From: Rhodospirillum sp047263945
Lineage (GTDB): Bacteria > Pseudomonadota > Alphaproteobacteria > Rhodospirillales > Rhodospirillaceae
NCBI RefSeq assembly: GCF_047263945.1
Contig: NZ_JBLAVB010000001.1
Location: forward strand, 1,001,259 to 1,065,258
Length of the DNA stretch: 64,000 nt
Reading direction: 5' to 3'
In this document: piece by piece, positions 1-7,730 of the stretch
Numbering within the stretch: the stretch's first letter is position 1
Layout: each line of letters opens with the position of its first letter
The notes under the pieces: model-generated
Seen by the model: the letters and a program-made list of their open reading frames with translations, nothing else
Told to the model about the DNA's origin: nothing
Database searches by the model: none
Translations under genes and position numbers: made by a program

Positions 1-1744
1 TCACGCAGGGGCCATCGCCTCCGGATGCGTCCTCGAGAGCCTCCTCGAAGCCGTCCAAATCGGTGGGACTCCAGTGACGCCACCCAGCGGCCCGCGCCGC
101 CAAACCAATGTCCATTGTCGAAGGTGCAAGAAAGTCCTCATATTCGGGGATACCCGCCGTCGGGAGGTAATCAAAGATTGCTCCTCCGCCATTGTTGAGC
201 ACCACCAGAGTGACGTTCATCCCTTGGGCCAATTGCAGACTGCCTATGTCATGGGCAAAAGCCGTGTCGCCGATCATCGCCAAGGTCGGCTTGCCCGGTT
301 GGGCCGCAGCGATCCCCAGAAGGGTCGCGATCGATCCATCGATACCGTTCGTCCCGCGGTTCGCGAGCAAGCGGAACGATTTGGACACCGTGCCCGAGAA
401 GCTGTCGAAATCCCGGATGCTCATGGAATTGCCCGAAAACAAGATGCTATCCGGCGTCACCGCTTCAACCAAATGCCGAACGATGGGTGCTTCCCACAGG
501 CTGTCCTCGCTGGAGGCCCCGACCAACTGGTCAATGTATCCCTCAGCGGCCACGAAGGCCGCCAGCCAATCTGCAGGGGCCGCTTTGACTTGGCCCCTTG
601 CTGTAATTCCCCGACAGAAGGATGCCGGATCGGAGCGCAGAAGGCGTGTCACGCGCAACAGGGGGTCCGCCCAGCGGACACTCGGATCAACCACGATATA
701 ATCTGTGGCCCGGGTCTCCTCCAACCAGCTCAAGACCGGTTTCGCCGTAGGAGGACCGCCAAAACTGATAACCCAATCCGGTTGGAACGCACCGGCGAAT
801 TCCCTCGACCGCAGGAATGAATCGGCCCGAGAAAAGACATGCACATCCTCAGGCACACCAAATCGCAGGTTGCTCAGTGGGTCTGTAATAATCGGGCAGC
901 CGGTCGCCCGAGCCAAATCATGGACAGCCCCGGGGAAGTCCGCATTGTCGATTTCTGTCGCACCACAGACGATCACGCCACGCCGTCCAGAGATCGTCCC
1001 GGCAACATCCAAGATGTCCTCAAGCGCCGGACGGATCAGCGACCGGGTGGTGGCCGGGGGCACGGTGACGACTGGTTTGGTGCGGGTCTTGGGCACCAGG
1101 GGATCCCGAAAGGGCATGTTGAGATGAACCGGCCCCGGCGACGGCCACAGGCTCTGTTCATAGATCCGCGAGGCCAGCGGCGGCAGGGATCCGATACTTC
1201 CGTCGGGCAAAGGAAGATGGTGGGATGCCCGGGTGTGGGGACCGAACACACGGACCTGATCGATGGCTTGGGCCGAACACCGGTCCTGATTCTCCGGCGC
1301 GCGATCCGCAGTCAGCAGGATCAACGGCGTCATACCGGCCGAAGCCTCCATGACCGCCGGATACCAATGGCCAACAGCCGACCCGGAAGTGCAAATGAGA
1401 ATCACAGGCTTTCGAGTTGCCCGGGCCAGTCCCAGTGCATGAAACGCAGCGGAACGTTCATCAATGACGACTCGTGTTGTCAGATCCGCGTTTGCCCGGC
1501 AAGCCAAGGCCAAGGGAGCCATTTGGGCGCCCGGAGACATGACCGCATGCGCCACCCCATTTGCAACCAGAGAGTCGATCAGAACGGCGGCCCAGCGGAA
1601 GTTCAATTCCGCGTCGGCTTGGACAAGACCGCGAAAGGTTGTGTTATCCACTTCAGCGCGGATGGAGGGGAAAGAGGAACAATCGACGTCATGAACCGGC
1701 GTCAAACCAAAAGCATCCTTTCCCGAGGACTTGATGTCGCCCAC
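1..1744 (-). CDS. menD: MenD-like thiamine-diphosphate enzyme (SEPHCHC synthase family), 3' end cut by window edge
   Basis: The minus frame is open from 1744 to base 1, about 581 codons, so only a short C-terminus is missing. In MenD this enzyme joins 2-oxoglutarate to isochorismate in menaquinone synthesis, using thiamine diphosphate. Visible family features are the N-terminal stretch SPGAQMAPLALA, VIDERSAAFHALGLA with its conserved Glu, TSGSAVGHWYPAVMEA, LLTADRAPENQD, and a late LAMIGDTAFAHDIGSL segment resembling the cofactor-binding GDxxxxHDxxSL. I chose the GTG at 1742-1744 because GGAG lies 8 bases upstream and the sequence beyond it is AT-rich. The canonical SPGSR loop is altered to SPGAQ, so a different acceptor is possible. 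No other men gene is visible. MenD-like assignment is firm; the exact reaction is not. Confidence 0.82.
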   Translation of the reverse strand, partial: MGDIKSSGKDAFGLTPVHDVDCSSFPSIRAEVDNTTFRGLVQADAELNFRWAAVLIDSLVANGVAHAVMSPGAQMAPLALACRANADLTTRVVIDERSAAFHALGLARATRKPVILICTSGSAVGHWYPAVMEASAGMTPLILLTADRAPENQDRCSAQAIDQVRVFGPHTRASHHLPLPDGSIGSLPPLASRIYEQSLWPSPGPVHLNMPFRDPLVPKTRTKPVVTVPPATTRSLIRPALEDILDVAGTISGRRGVIVCGATEIDNADFPGAVHDLARATGCPIITDPLSNLRFGVPEDVHVFSRADSFLRSREFAGAFQPDWVISFGGPPTAKPVLSWLEETRATDYIVVDPSVRWADPLLRVTRLLRSDPASFCRGITARGQVKAAPADWLAAFVAAEGYIDQLVGASSEDSLWEAPIVRHLVEAVTPDSILFSGNSMSIRDFDSFSGTVSKSFRLLANRGTNGIDGSIATLLGIAAAQPGKPTLAMIGDTAFAHDIGSLQLAQGMNVTLVVLNNGGGAIFDYLPTAGIPEYEDFLAPSTMDIGLAARAAGWRHWSPTDLDGFEEALEDASGGDGPCV

Positions 1745-2295
1745 AGCATTAACTCCAGTTTTTAGTAAAGAGCTGACTTTTTGAGCGATTCGGATAAGGC
1801 AGAGCACCCTGTTAAGATCCAATTCGCCATATGACTGTTTTCCGCAGTCCACTGCGTAAAATCAATAGGATTTAAACCAAAGAATAATATATCGGAAAAA
1901 ATACCGTATTCCGCGTATGGTCGCCTGACAGATTGTTTCGGATTCGTTCTTTGTTCCGCCTTCACAGGCTATCTCAACGTGGAAGATGGAGTCGCGAGTT
2001 TTGATGTGAATTTGTGCTGGAGTCGCAACAAAATGGCACAGCTCAAGAATTTTTTCCTCCCCTTGCACCGGTATCCAGCCGATCACCCAGGAAACAACTA
2101 ACCACTTTTAGACTCCTAGAGTTCCCGCGCAAATTTCGACCCCGCGCCCCAACCCTCCCAATATCGGATCCATCCCAGAGTACCACACAGCACCAATGGC
2201 AACCTCAAGCGGCGGAAATCTGCAATTGTGGTAAGAATATTATGGGAGTACCAAGTCGGTTGTACACTCACATCGTCCATACGTGGGAGGCGAAA
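1745..2295. other. AT-rich intergenic region between divergent menD-like and dctP genes
   Basis: About 550 bases without a convincing gene. An open frame in phase with dctP extends upstream to 2014 but lacks coding character and a ribosome site. The region must carry the promoters of both divergent genes. I see no clear palindrome or riboswitch fold in it. Confidence 0.5.
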
Positions 2296-3276
2296 TTGAA
2301 GCGCTTTTTTTATATGCTCACTGCTGTTGCCATGGCTTTTGCCACAACGCAGGCAAATGCAACCGAAACACTTAAGATAGGCCACGTACTACCAAAAGGC
2401 TCGCAATTCAGCGAAGCCATCAAGGTCATGAACGAAGAATTGGCCAAGCGGACCAATGGGGCCTACCAACTGGAAGAATACCCCGCCAGTGCCCTGGGAT
2501 CGGGAGCCGCCGTTCTTGACGCAGTGCGCCTTGGAACCGTTGATATGGTCATGTCCTCCTCTGGTGGGGCCCTGTCGACCTTCAATCCCAAGGTTGGCAT
2601 CCTCGATCTGATGATGTTGTTCCGGGGACCGGCCCATGCCGACGCCGTCCTTGACGGTCCCATCGGTCAGAACTTGCTGGAAACCTTCAAGGATCAAGAC
2701 ACCGTCGGCCTCGCGTGGGGGGAAAACGGGTTCCGTCAGCTCACAAACTCCGTTCACCCGGTCAAAGAGCCGGCCGACCTCAAAGGTCTCAAAATCCGCC
2801 TGACCGCGAGCGAGATCTACAAGGCCGCCTTCTCGACCCTGGGCGCTGAGACATTTTCCCTTCCGTTCTCCCAGCTTTACCCTGCCCTGCAGAGCGGCAA
2901 GGCCGATGGCCAGGAAAACCCCGTCACCACCATCGTCGGATCGAACCTCCAAGAGGTTCAAAAGTACATTACCCTGTCCAACCACACCTATGCCCCGGCA
3001 GTCATTCTGATTAACAAAGATCTGTTTGATGAATTTCCCGCCGAAGTACAGGAAGCCTTCGTGACCTCTGCCAAAATCGGCGGCCAAGCCTCAAGGGACT
3101 TTGTGCGGAAGCGCGATATCGAGGGGCTAGAGGTTCTGAAAAAATCTGGGATCGAGATCGTTTCGCCGGAAGAATTCGACCGCACAGCATTCGAAGAGGC
3201 CCTGAAGCCTTTCTATGACACCTATGCCAAGCAGTTCGGCATGGAGAACATCGAAGCGATTCGGAACGTCAAGTAA
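2296..3276 (+). CDS. dctP: TRAP transporter periplasmic solute-binding protein, DctP family
   Basis: A 326-residue binding protein for TRAP-type uptake of carboxylates in the periplasm. It begins with an export signal (MKRFFYMLTAVAMAFA, cleavage near ANA-TE) and continues with the DctP-family start TLKIGHVLPKGSQFSEA. The motif LKGLKIRLTASEIY and the later LQSGKADGQENPV are typical of the family. I chose the TTG at 2296 because GGGAGG lies just upstream and it starts an ideal signal peptide; the longer frame from 2014 does not. The dctQ and dctM membrane subunits are absent here, so it either pairs with a permease elsewhere or serves the neighbouring chemoreceptor as ligand binder. A strong inverted repeat follows the gene. 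Confidence 0.88.
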   Translation: MKRFFYMLTAVAMAFATTQANATETLKIGHVLPKGSQFSEAIKVMNEELAKRTNGAYQLEEYPASALGSGAAVLDAVRLGTVDMVMSSSGGALSTFNPKVGILDLMMLFRGPAHADAVLDGPIGQNLLETFKDQDTVGLAWGENGFRQLTNSVHPVKEPADLKGLKIRLTASEIYKAAFSTLGAETFSLPFSQLYPALQSGKADGQENPVTTIVGSNLQEVQKYITLSNHTYAPAVILINKDLFDEFPAEVQEAFVTSAKIGGQASRDFVRKRDIEGLEVLKKSGIEIVSPEEFDRTAFEEALKPFYDTYAKQFGMENIEAIRNVK

Positions 3277-3303
3277 GGCCACCCAAACGTTTTCGCAAAC
3301 AGA

Positions 3304-3344
3304 GAAGGTGCGAAGCCCGCGTTTCCTGCGAGCTTCGCACCTTC
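3304..3344. terminator. Hairpin between dctP and the chemoreceptor gene
   Basis: Arms GAAGGTGCGAAGC (3304-3316) and GCTTCGCACCTTC (3332-3344) are perfect 13-bp complements with a 15-base loop. There is no T-run, so this could be an mRNA-end stabilizer or a processing hairpin that sets dctP above mcp expression rather than a classic terminator. Confidence 0.6.
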
Positions 3345-3388
3345 GCCACCGAGTGCTGGTCCAAGTCGCCTGGTAGAAAGTACGTACC

Positions 3389-5431
3389 ATGAACGATACC
3401 GCTCTTTTTCGAGGCAATTTTTCACGCCTCAAGGTTCGCCAAAAAATCTCCCTCGGTTTCGTGGTTGTTCTTCTTCTGATCGCCGTGCTAGGCGTCCAAT
3501 TCGTCCGATCCGTCGGTACCATTGACGAGCACCTGAATCGGGTCATGTCAACGGGACGGGAGGCCATGGAAACGGCACGGCTTGCACAGCGAAGCGAGCG
3601 CCTTGACCGCATTGTCCTGAATTACATCGTACTTAAGACCGAAAATTCCCTGGCAGATGCCCAAAAGGAGTTGAGCGACTTCGAAGCGTCCCTGAGCAAG
3701 CTCGGCCAACTGTCCGCCGAGGACCAGGCCGGAGCCGACGTGGAGAAGCAACTCGCCATCATTCGACAGGCCGCAGAAACCTACCGGTCGGCATTCGAGC
3801 AAATTGTAACCGCTGTCAACACCAGACTAGACGGCCAAAAACAAACCGACCTTGCCGGAACGCAACTCAATACCACGATCATGGCTGTCGTCAGTCTCGC
3901 CTTATCCAAGGAAGAGGGCCCAGTCCAGGACGACGCCTTGCGTTTGCTTCAGGCCCTGCAGGCCAGCCGTATGGCAACCGCTCGGTATCTCACCACATCA
4001 GATCCCAACGAGGCCACAACGGCGACCAATGAACTGAGCCGTGCCAGGGACATCATCGCCAAACTCACCCCCGCTGCCACCAATCGCCGCGTGAAAAAAT
4101 TCATCGCTTCAATGGCACCTGGAATGGAGAGTTTTTCCAAGGGACTGAAGGCCGTCACCGAGGGCAACCAAACACTCCAAGGGGCCCAATCCGCCAGTCG
4201 GCGGGCCCTCGACGCCCTCATGGCGGCCGTGGAGACCGTCGTCCACACCTTCGGCAGTGCGCAGAAGGGCGCCCAATCCGAGGCCCGGACCGTGGTTGAT
4301 GATGGTCAAACCCAAGCGATCGTCACACCCGCTTTGGGTATCGCCTTAGGGATCATTTTCGCTTTTTTAATTGGTCGATCCATCGCCCGTCCCGTCCGCG
4401 CTCTCACCCAAGCCATGGTGACCTTGGCCGAAGGAGACACAGGGCAAGCCATTCCAGCCACTGAGCGCCGCGATGAAATCGGCGACATGGCCCGTGCGGT
4501 TCAAGTCTTCAAGGACAATGCCATCGAAGTGGAACGCTTGCGGACCGCGCATGAGCAAGCGCGGGAGCGGGCCGAAGCAGACAAGCGCAAGGCCATGAAC
4601 GATCTGGCCCAAAACTTCGAAAACACCGTCATGGATGTGGTGCATAGCGTGGTCCGGGAAGCTGAGGCTGTCCAAGGCAACGCCCAAACTGTTGACAACA
4701 TTTCCATAAAGACCCGCGAGCACGCCACCCAAGGAGCCGCAGCAACCGAGGAGGCCAGCGTCAACGTCAACTTGGTGGCCGCAGCCGTCGAACAGTTAAC
4801 CGGCTCAGTCGCCAGCATCAGTTCCCAGGTCGCGGAGTCCACCACAATCGCCGGTTCAGCGGTTGCCGAAGCGCAACAAACGGATCACTTGGTCATTAGT
4901 CTGACCGAAGCTGCCACACGCATCGGGGATGTCGTTCACCTCATTCACAACATTGCGTCCCAAACCAACCTGCTTGCTCTCAACGCCACCATTGAGGCCG
5001 CCCGCGCCGGGGATGCGGGCAAGGGATTCGCCATTGTCGCCAACGAGGTGAAGACCTTGGCCAATCAGACATCATCGGCGACCGAAGAGATCGGCGTTCA
5101 AGTGGAAGCCATCCAATCCGCGACCCAAAACGCGGTCGGCGCAATCCGGCATATCGCGGACACCATCCGCCGCATGAACGATATCGCCGGGGAAATTTCC
5201 TCCGCCATGGAAGAACAGTTCGAAGCAACCCGGGAGATTGGCCAAAGCCTGCAACAGGCGGCTGTCGGAACCTCCGACGTGGCCCGTACCATCACCGATG
5301 TCATGCATCAGGTGACGGAGTCAGGAAGTGCCGCAGACAGCTTGTTGGGCAGTGCCGCGACTCTCTCCCAACAAACCAGCATTCTTCGACACGAAGTGAA
5401 TGCCTTTACCGGGCGCATTCGATCTGCCTGA
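3389..5431 (+). CDS. Methyl-accepting chemotaxis protein
   Basis: A 680-residue membrane chemoreceptor that signals through CheA/CheW. Residues about 20-45 form a first membrane helix (LGFVVVLLLIAVLGVQF). A periplasmic all-helical ligand module of roughly 260 residues follows, then a second membrane helix (ALGIALGIIFAFLIG), a HAMP linker with ARPVRALTQAMVTLAEGD, and the cytoplasmic signalling hairpin with its conserved tip NLLALNATIEAARAGDAGKG. The large helical sensor resembles the HBM-type modules that bind small organic acids, but I cannot name the ligand. Its position 110 bases after an orphan DctP protein suggests that the binding protein could present ligand to this receptor; this is inference. 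Confidence 0.93.
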   Translation: MNDTALFRGNFSRLKVRQKISLGFVVVLLLIAVLGVQFVRSVGTIDEHLNRVMSTGREAMETARLAQRSERLDRIVLNYIVLKTENSLADAQKELSDFEASLSKLGQLSAEDQAGADVEKQLAIIRQAAETYRSAFEQIVTAVNTRLDGQKQTDLAGTQLNTTIMAVVSLALSKEEGPVQDDALRLLQALQASRMATARYLTTSDPNEATTATNELSRARDIIAKLTPAATNRRVKKFIASMAPGMESFSKGLKAVTEGNQTLQGAQSASRRALDALMAAVETVVHTFGSAQKGAQSEARTVVDDGQTQAIVTPALGIALGIIFAFLIGRSIARPVRALTQAMVTLAEGDTGQAIPATERRDEIGDMARAVQVFKDNAIEVERLRTAHEQARERAEADKRKAMNDLAQNFENTVMDVVHSVVREAEAVQGNAQTVDNISIKTREHATQGAAATEEASVNVNLVAAAVEQLTGSVASISSQVAESTTIAGSAVAEAQQTDHLVISLTEAATRIGDVVHLIHNIASQTNLLALNATIEAARAGDAGKGFAIVANEVKTLANQTSSATEEIGVQVEAIQSATQNAVGAIRHIADTIRRMNDIAGEISSAMEEQFEATREIGQSLQQAAVGTSDVARTITDVMHQVTESGSAADSLLGSAATLSQQTSILRHEVNAFTGRIRSA

Positions 5432-5491
5432 CCCCTTTCCTGGGCCACAACCCGGGTATTCACGCCCATCACAGAAAAAAGGATGGAAATA

Positions 5492-5983
5492 ATGCCTTCA
5501 TTCACAGCCAGATTGCGTCCGAGGCTCGTCCTCGCGGGGGCCGTCATGCTGCTTTCCGCCTGTGCCGCAACCGAGCCCCCAGAAACGGAACCTGCGAGCA
5601 TAAGCAGTGTCATCCTGCTCAAAACATCGACGCATGGAGATGGAGTCCCGCTTGTCTATCCCACGGGAACGCCCTTGATCACCTCTCGGATCACGACCTT
5701 CCCGCCCCACTCCAAAACCTCTGTCCATCGCCATCTGGTTCCCTTGTACGCGTATATTCTAGAGGGGGAATTGACCATTCAGCCGGAAGGGGAACCACCC
5801 CGTATTTTCAAGAAAGGGGATGCTTTCATGGAGACAACGGGGTGGCATTACGGGGAGAACAAGACGGATAAGCCGCTTAAACTCCTCGCCGTTTATGCGG
5901 GTGAAGTGGGTGTTCCCCTGGCCGTCCGCAAGGACGCTCCCTCCCCCGACGGCGAATCCACCCCAAAGACAGGAGCTTACTAG
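5492..5983 (+). CDS. Small cupin-domain lipoprotein
   Basis: A protein of about 163 residues with a lipoprotein signal: basic start, hydrophobic stretch and lipobox LLSAC near residue 24. The rest is a single cupin barrel; HRHLVPLYAYILEGELTI contains the metal-binding His pair and the following Glu/Gly turn, and TGWHYGENKT supplies the second-motif His. I prefer ATG 5492, which has AAGGA 8 bases upstream, over ATG 5483. Anchored cupins of this kind have no settled function. It is the last gene before a repeat-rich gap and may be monocistronic. Confidence 0.75.
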   Translation: MPSFTARLRPRLVLAGAVMLLSACAATEPPETEPASISSVILLKTSTHGDGVPLVYPTGTPLITSRITTFPPHSKTSVHRHLVPLYAYILEGELTIQPEGEPPRIFKKGDAFMETTGWHYGENKTDKPLKLLAVYAGEVGVPLAVRKDAPSPDGESTPKTGAY

Positions 5984-5990
5984 AGTAAGC

Positions 5991-6031
5991 CGAGATCAAG
6001 TTGGGTCGCTTTGCGACCAAACTTGATCTCG
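5991..6031. terminator. Strong hairpin after the cupin gene
   Basis: Arms 5991-6009 (CGAGATCAAGTTGGGTCGC) and 6013-6031 pair over about 19 bases with one mismatch around a 3-base loop, 8 bases past the cupin stop codon. It resembles the hairpin at 6370-6410, sharing the CGAGATCAAGTTGG arm. Confidence 0.6.
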
Positions 6032-6036
6032 AAGAT

Positions 6037-6104
6037 ACTCTAAAACCTATAGAACGAGAGTGAAACTTGGCCAGCTTGTGCCAAGCTGGCCAAGACTTAT
6101 AGTA
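6037..6104. repeat. REP-like palindromic repeat, copy 1
   Basis: The stretch has the order ACTCTAAAAC, ATAG, ACGAGAGTGAAAC, then a perfect 13-bp hairpin CTTGGCCAGCTTG / CAAGCTGGCCAAG (6066-6094). Related copies lie at 24424-24502 and 60087-60167, always between genes. Confidence 0.6.
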
Positions 6105-6147
6105 CACGACAGGGAAAGGCCGTCACGGGGCTTTGCCTGTCGTGTAC
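6102..6147. repeat. Long inverted repeat in the cupin-cysH gap
   Basis: GTACACGACAGG at 6102-6113 is mirrored by CCTGTCGTGTAC ending at 6147, with further partial pairing inside. It forms a near-perfect stem of about 20 bp. No gene is seen between 5984 and 6417; the whole gap is built of palindromes. Confidence 0.55.
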
Positions 6148-6230
6148 CGCTGGGGCCGAAAGGCCGCAAACTATGATCTTTGGCCAAAAGGCCCCAGACC
6201 CCGTGCTCTTATTGATAAAAGAGAAATGGG

Positions 6231-6284
6231 GGTTTGGGGGCATTGGCCCCCAAATGGGCTTGGGCTATCGCCCAAAAAAGACGA
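6231..6284. repeat. Palindromic repeat shared with 40443-40503, copy 1
   Basis: The core GGGGGCATTGGCCCCCAAAT, then GGGCTTG and CGCCCAAAAAAGACGAG, reappears in reverse complement at 40443-40503 with only a few changes. Both copies sit just beyond the 3' end of a gene. Confidence 0.6.
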
Positions 6285-6369
6285 GACACTGGCGTGTACC
6301 CTGGGCGACCATACAGGCAGTGAAAACTTGGGCACTCCGCCTCTTTGAGATCCCGACTTAGAGAGCCTT

Positions 6370-6410
6370 CGAGATCAAGTTGGGCCAAAAAATGGCCCAA
6401 CTTGATCTCG
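6370..6410. terminator. Perfect hairpin beyond the 3' end of cysH
   Basis: Arms 6370-6387 (CGAGATCAAGTTGGGCCA) and 6393-6410 are perfect 18-bp complements around an A-rich loop. It lies 8 bases after the cysH stop on the minus strand and probably ends the sulfur operon. Confidence 0.65.
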
Positions 6411-6417
6411 GAGCACT

Positions 6418-7152
6418 CTAGCAACCTTGAGCTTTCTTCATCGGCATAGCCGAGGCGGTCGGCAAATGGATGCCACATTCGGTCTTGCCCTTACCGGCCC
6501 AACGTCCCGAGCGAAAGTCCGATGAATTGGCGGCCCGATCGGTGCAAGGCATGCAGCCAACGGACAAAAAACCGTCTTCCCACAGGGGGTGTCTCGGCAG
6601 ATCATGGACGGCATGGTAGGCCTCAACCTCCTCCGCGCCCCAGCGGGCGAGTGGAGTCACCTTGACCATATAGCCGTCAGCTTCGGCGATGGGCAGGGCC
6701 TCCCGGCCTTCCCCGTGATGGCCCTTACGACCATTAATCCAGCAGTCGAACTCCTCAAGCGCTTTGCGCAAGGGCAGCACCTTGCGGAGGTAACAACAGC
6801 GGTCCGGGTCATGGGAGAACAGCATCATGTCCGGATCTTCCCGGGCAATCTCCTTCTCCGGACCCAGAGTACGCACATCCGTCAACCCCAGGCGCTCCAC
6901 CATCTTGTCCCGGTGGCGCAGGGTTTCGCCGAACAGGCGCCCGGTGTCCATGAACAGCACAGGAGTAGAGGCATCAATGTTGGCCACCATGTGCAACAGC
7001 ACCGCTGCTTCGGTTCCGAAGGAGGAGACCAGAGCCGTGCGGCCTTTATACGCCCGGGTCAACACATCCTCCAGGATCGCTTCAGCCGTACTGGAGACAT
7101 GGCGCCCAACCAGATAATCAATCGCCTGGGAAACGTCGACTTCCGCCGTCAT
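6418..7152 (-). CDS. cysH: Phosphoadenylyl/adenylyl-sulfate reductase CysH
   Basis: A 244-residue enzyme that reduces activated sulfate (APS or PAPS) to sulfite with thioredoxin. LVSSFGTEAAVLLHMVA is the nucleotide-binding P-loop region. The cysteines in DRCCYLRKVLPL and GCMPCT form the CC...CxxC set of iron-sulfur APS reductases, and the C-terminal ECGIHLP holds the catalytic cysteine. These cysteines favour the APS-using type. It is the last gene of the minus-strand operon and overlaps the DUF934 gene by 4 bases, so the two are translationally coupled. Confidence 0.93.
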   Translation of the reverse strand: MTAEVDVSQAIDYLVGRHVSSTAEAILEDVLTRAYKGRTALVSSFGTEAAVLLHMVANIDASTPVLFMDTGRLFGETLRHRDKMVERLGLTDVRTLGPEKEIAREDPDMMLFSHDPDRCCYLRKVLPLRKALEEFDCWINGRKGHHGEGREALPIAEADGYMVKVTPLARWGAEEVEAYHAVHDLPRHPLWEDGFLSVGCMPCTDRAANSSDFRSGRWAGKGKTECGIHLPTASAMPMKKAQGC

Positions 7153-7730
7153 GCCACAATCTCCTTCTCAATGCCGGTGGAACAGCGCTCGGCTTCCGTC
7201 TTGGCGACGATGGAGCGGCGCTCGGCCCAAATAGCGGGACGACCATCCCCGGCGTGCTGATACACATGCCGGAAGCGAGACAAGGCCGCATTCACAGCCT
7301 CTTCCGTCAAGGTGTCCTTCGGATCAATTGCGTCGAAACCGCAACGGACCATCAGCGGCACTTGGTCGATTTTAACATCTCCCAAGGCGCGCAATTCTCC
7401 GCCAAAACCGTGGCGCTCCCGCAGTAAACGGGCGCTGGAATAGGCCCGGCCATCGGTAAAAGCAGGAAAGGCCAGGCCGATAACCGGCAACCGCGCCATA
7501 TCCTCGGCGAGGGTGGGGCCCCAGTCCTCGGGGCTCTCATCACTCGCCAGCCAGACCCCCACGGACAATCCCGCATCAATCAAACCCAACCGCTCCTCAA
7601 GCCAACGGGATAGGGGGACAAGCACCGTCACCCCGTTGTCGGGATAGGGGGTTGGAAAGGCATCTTCCGCACCGAGAACGGGAAAGACTTCGGCCTCTCG
7701 GACCGGAAAATCAAGCCGAAGTGGGGCCAT
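7149..7730 (-). CDS. DUF934 family protein of the sulfite reductase operon
   Basis: A 193-residue member of DUF934, found almost only next to cysI/cysH in alpha- and betaproteobacteria and thought to assist sulfite reductase electron supply. Typical features are the stretch GVWLASDESPEDWG, GLAFPAFTDGRAYSSARLLR and VKIDQVPLMVRCGFDA. I set the start at ATG 7728-7730 because AAGGAGG lies 6 bases upstream; a longer frame from 7994 runs antisense-like through cysI and is not real. The gene overlaps the end of cysI by 20 bases. Function remains unproven. Confidence 0.88.
   Translation of the reverse strand: MAPLRLDFPVREAEVFPVLGAEDAFPTPYPDNGVTVLVPLSRWLEERLGLIDAGLSVGVWLASDESPEDWGPTLAEDMARLPVIGLAFPAFTDGRAYSSARLLRERHGFGGELRALGDVKIDQVPLMVRCGFDAIDPKDTLTEEAVNAALSRFRHVYQHAGDGRPAIWAERRSIVAKTEAERCSTGIEKEIVA

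Noticed and set aside
74..1765. Several long plus-strand open frames (for example 74-820 and 839-1765)
   Set aside because: They are antisense to the MenD-like gene, which has clear family motifs on the minus strand; the plus frames have no recognisable motif.
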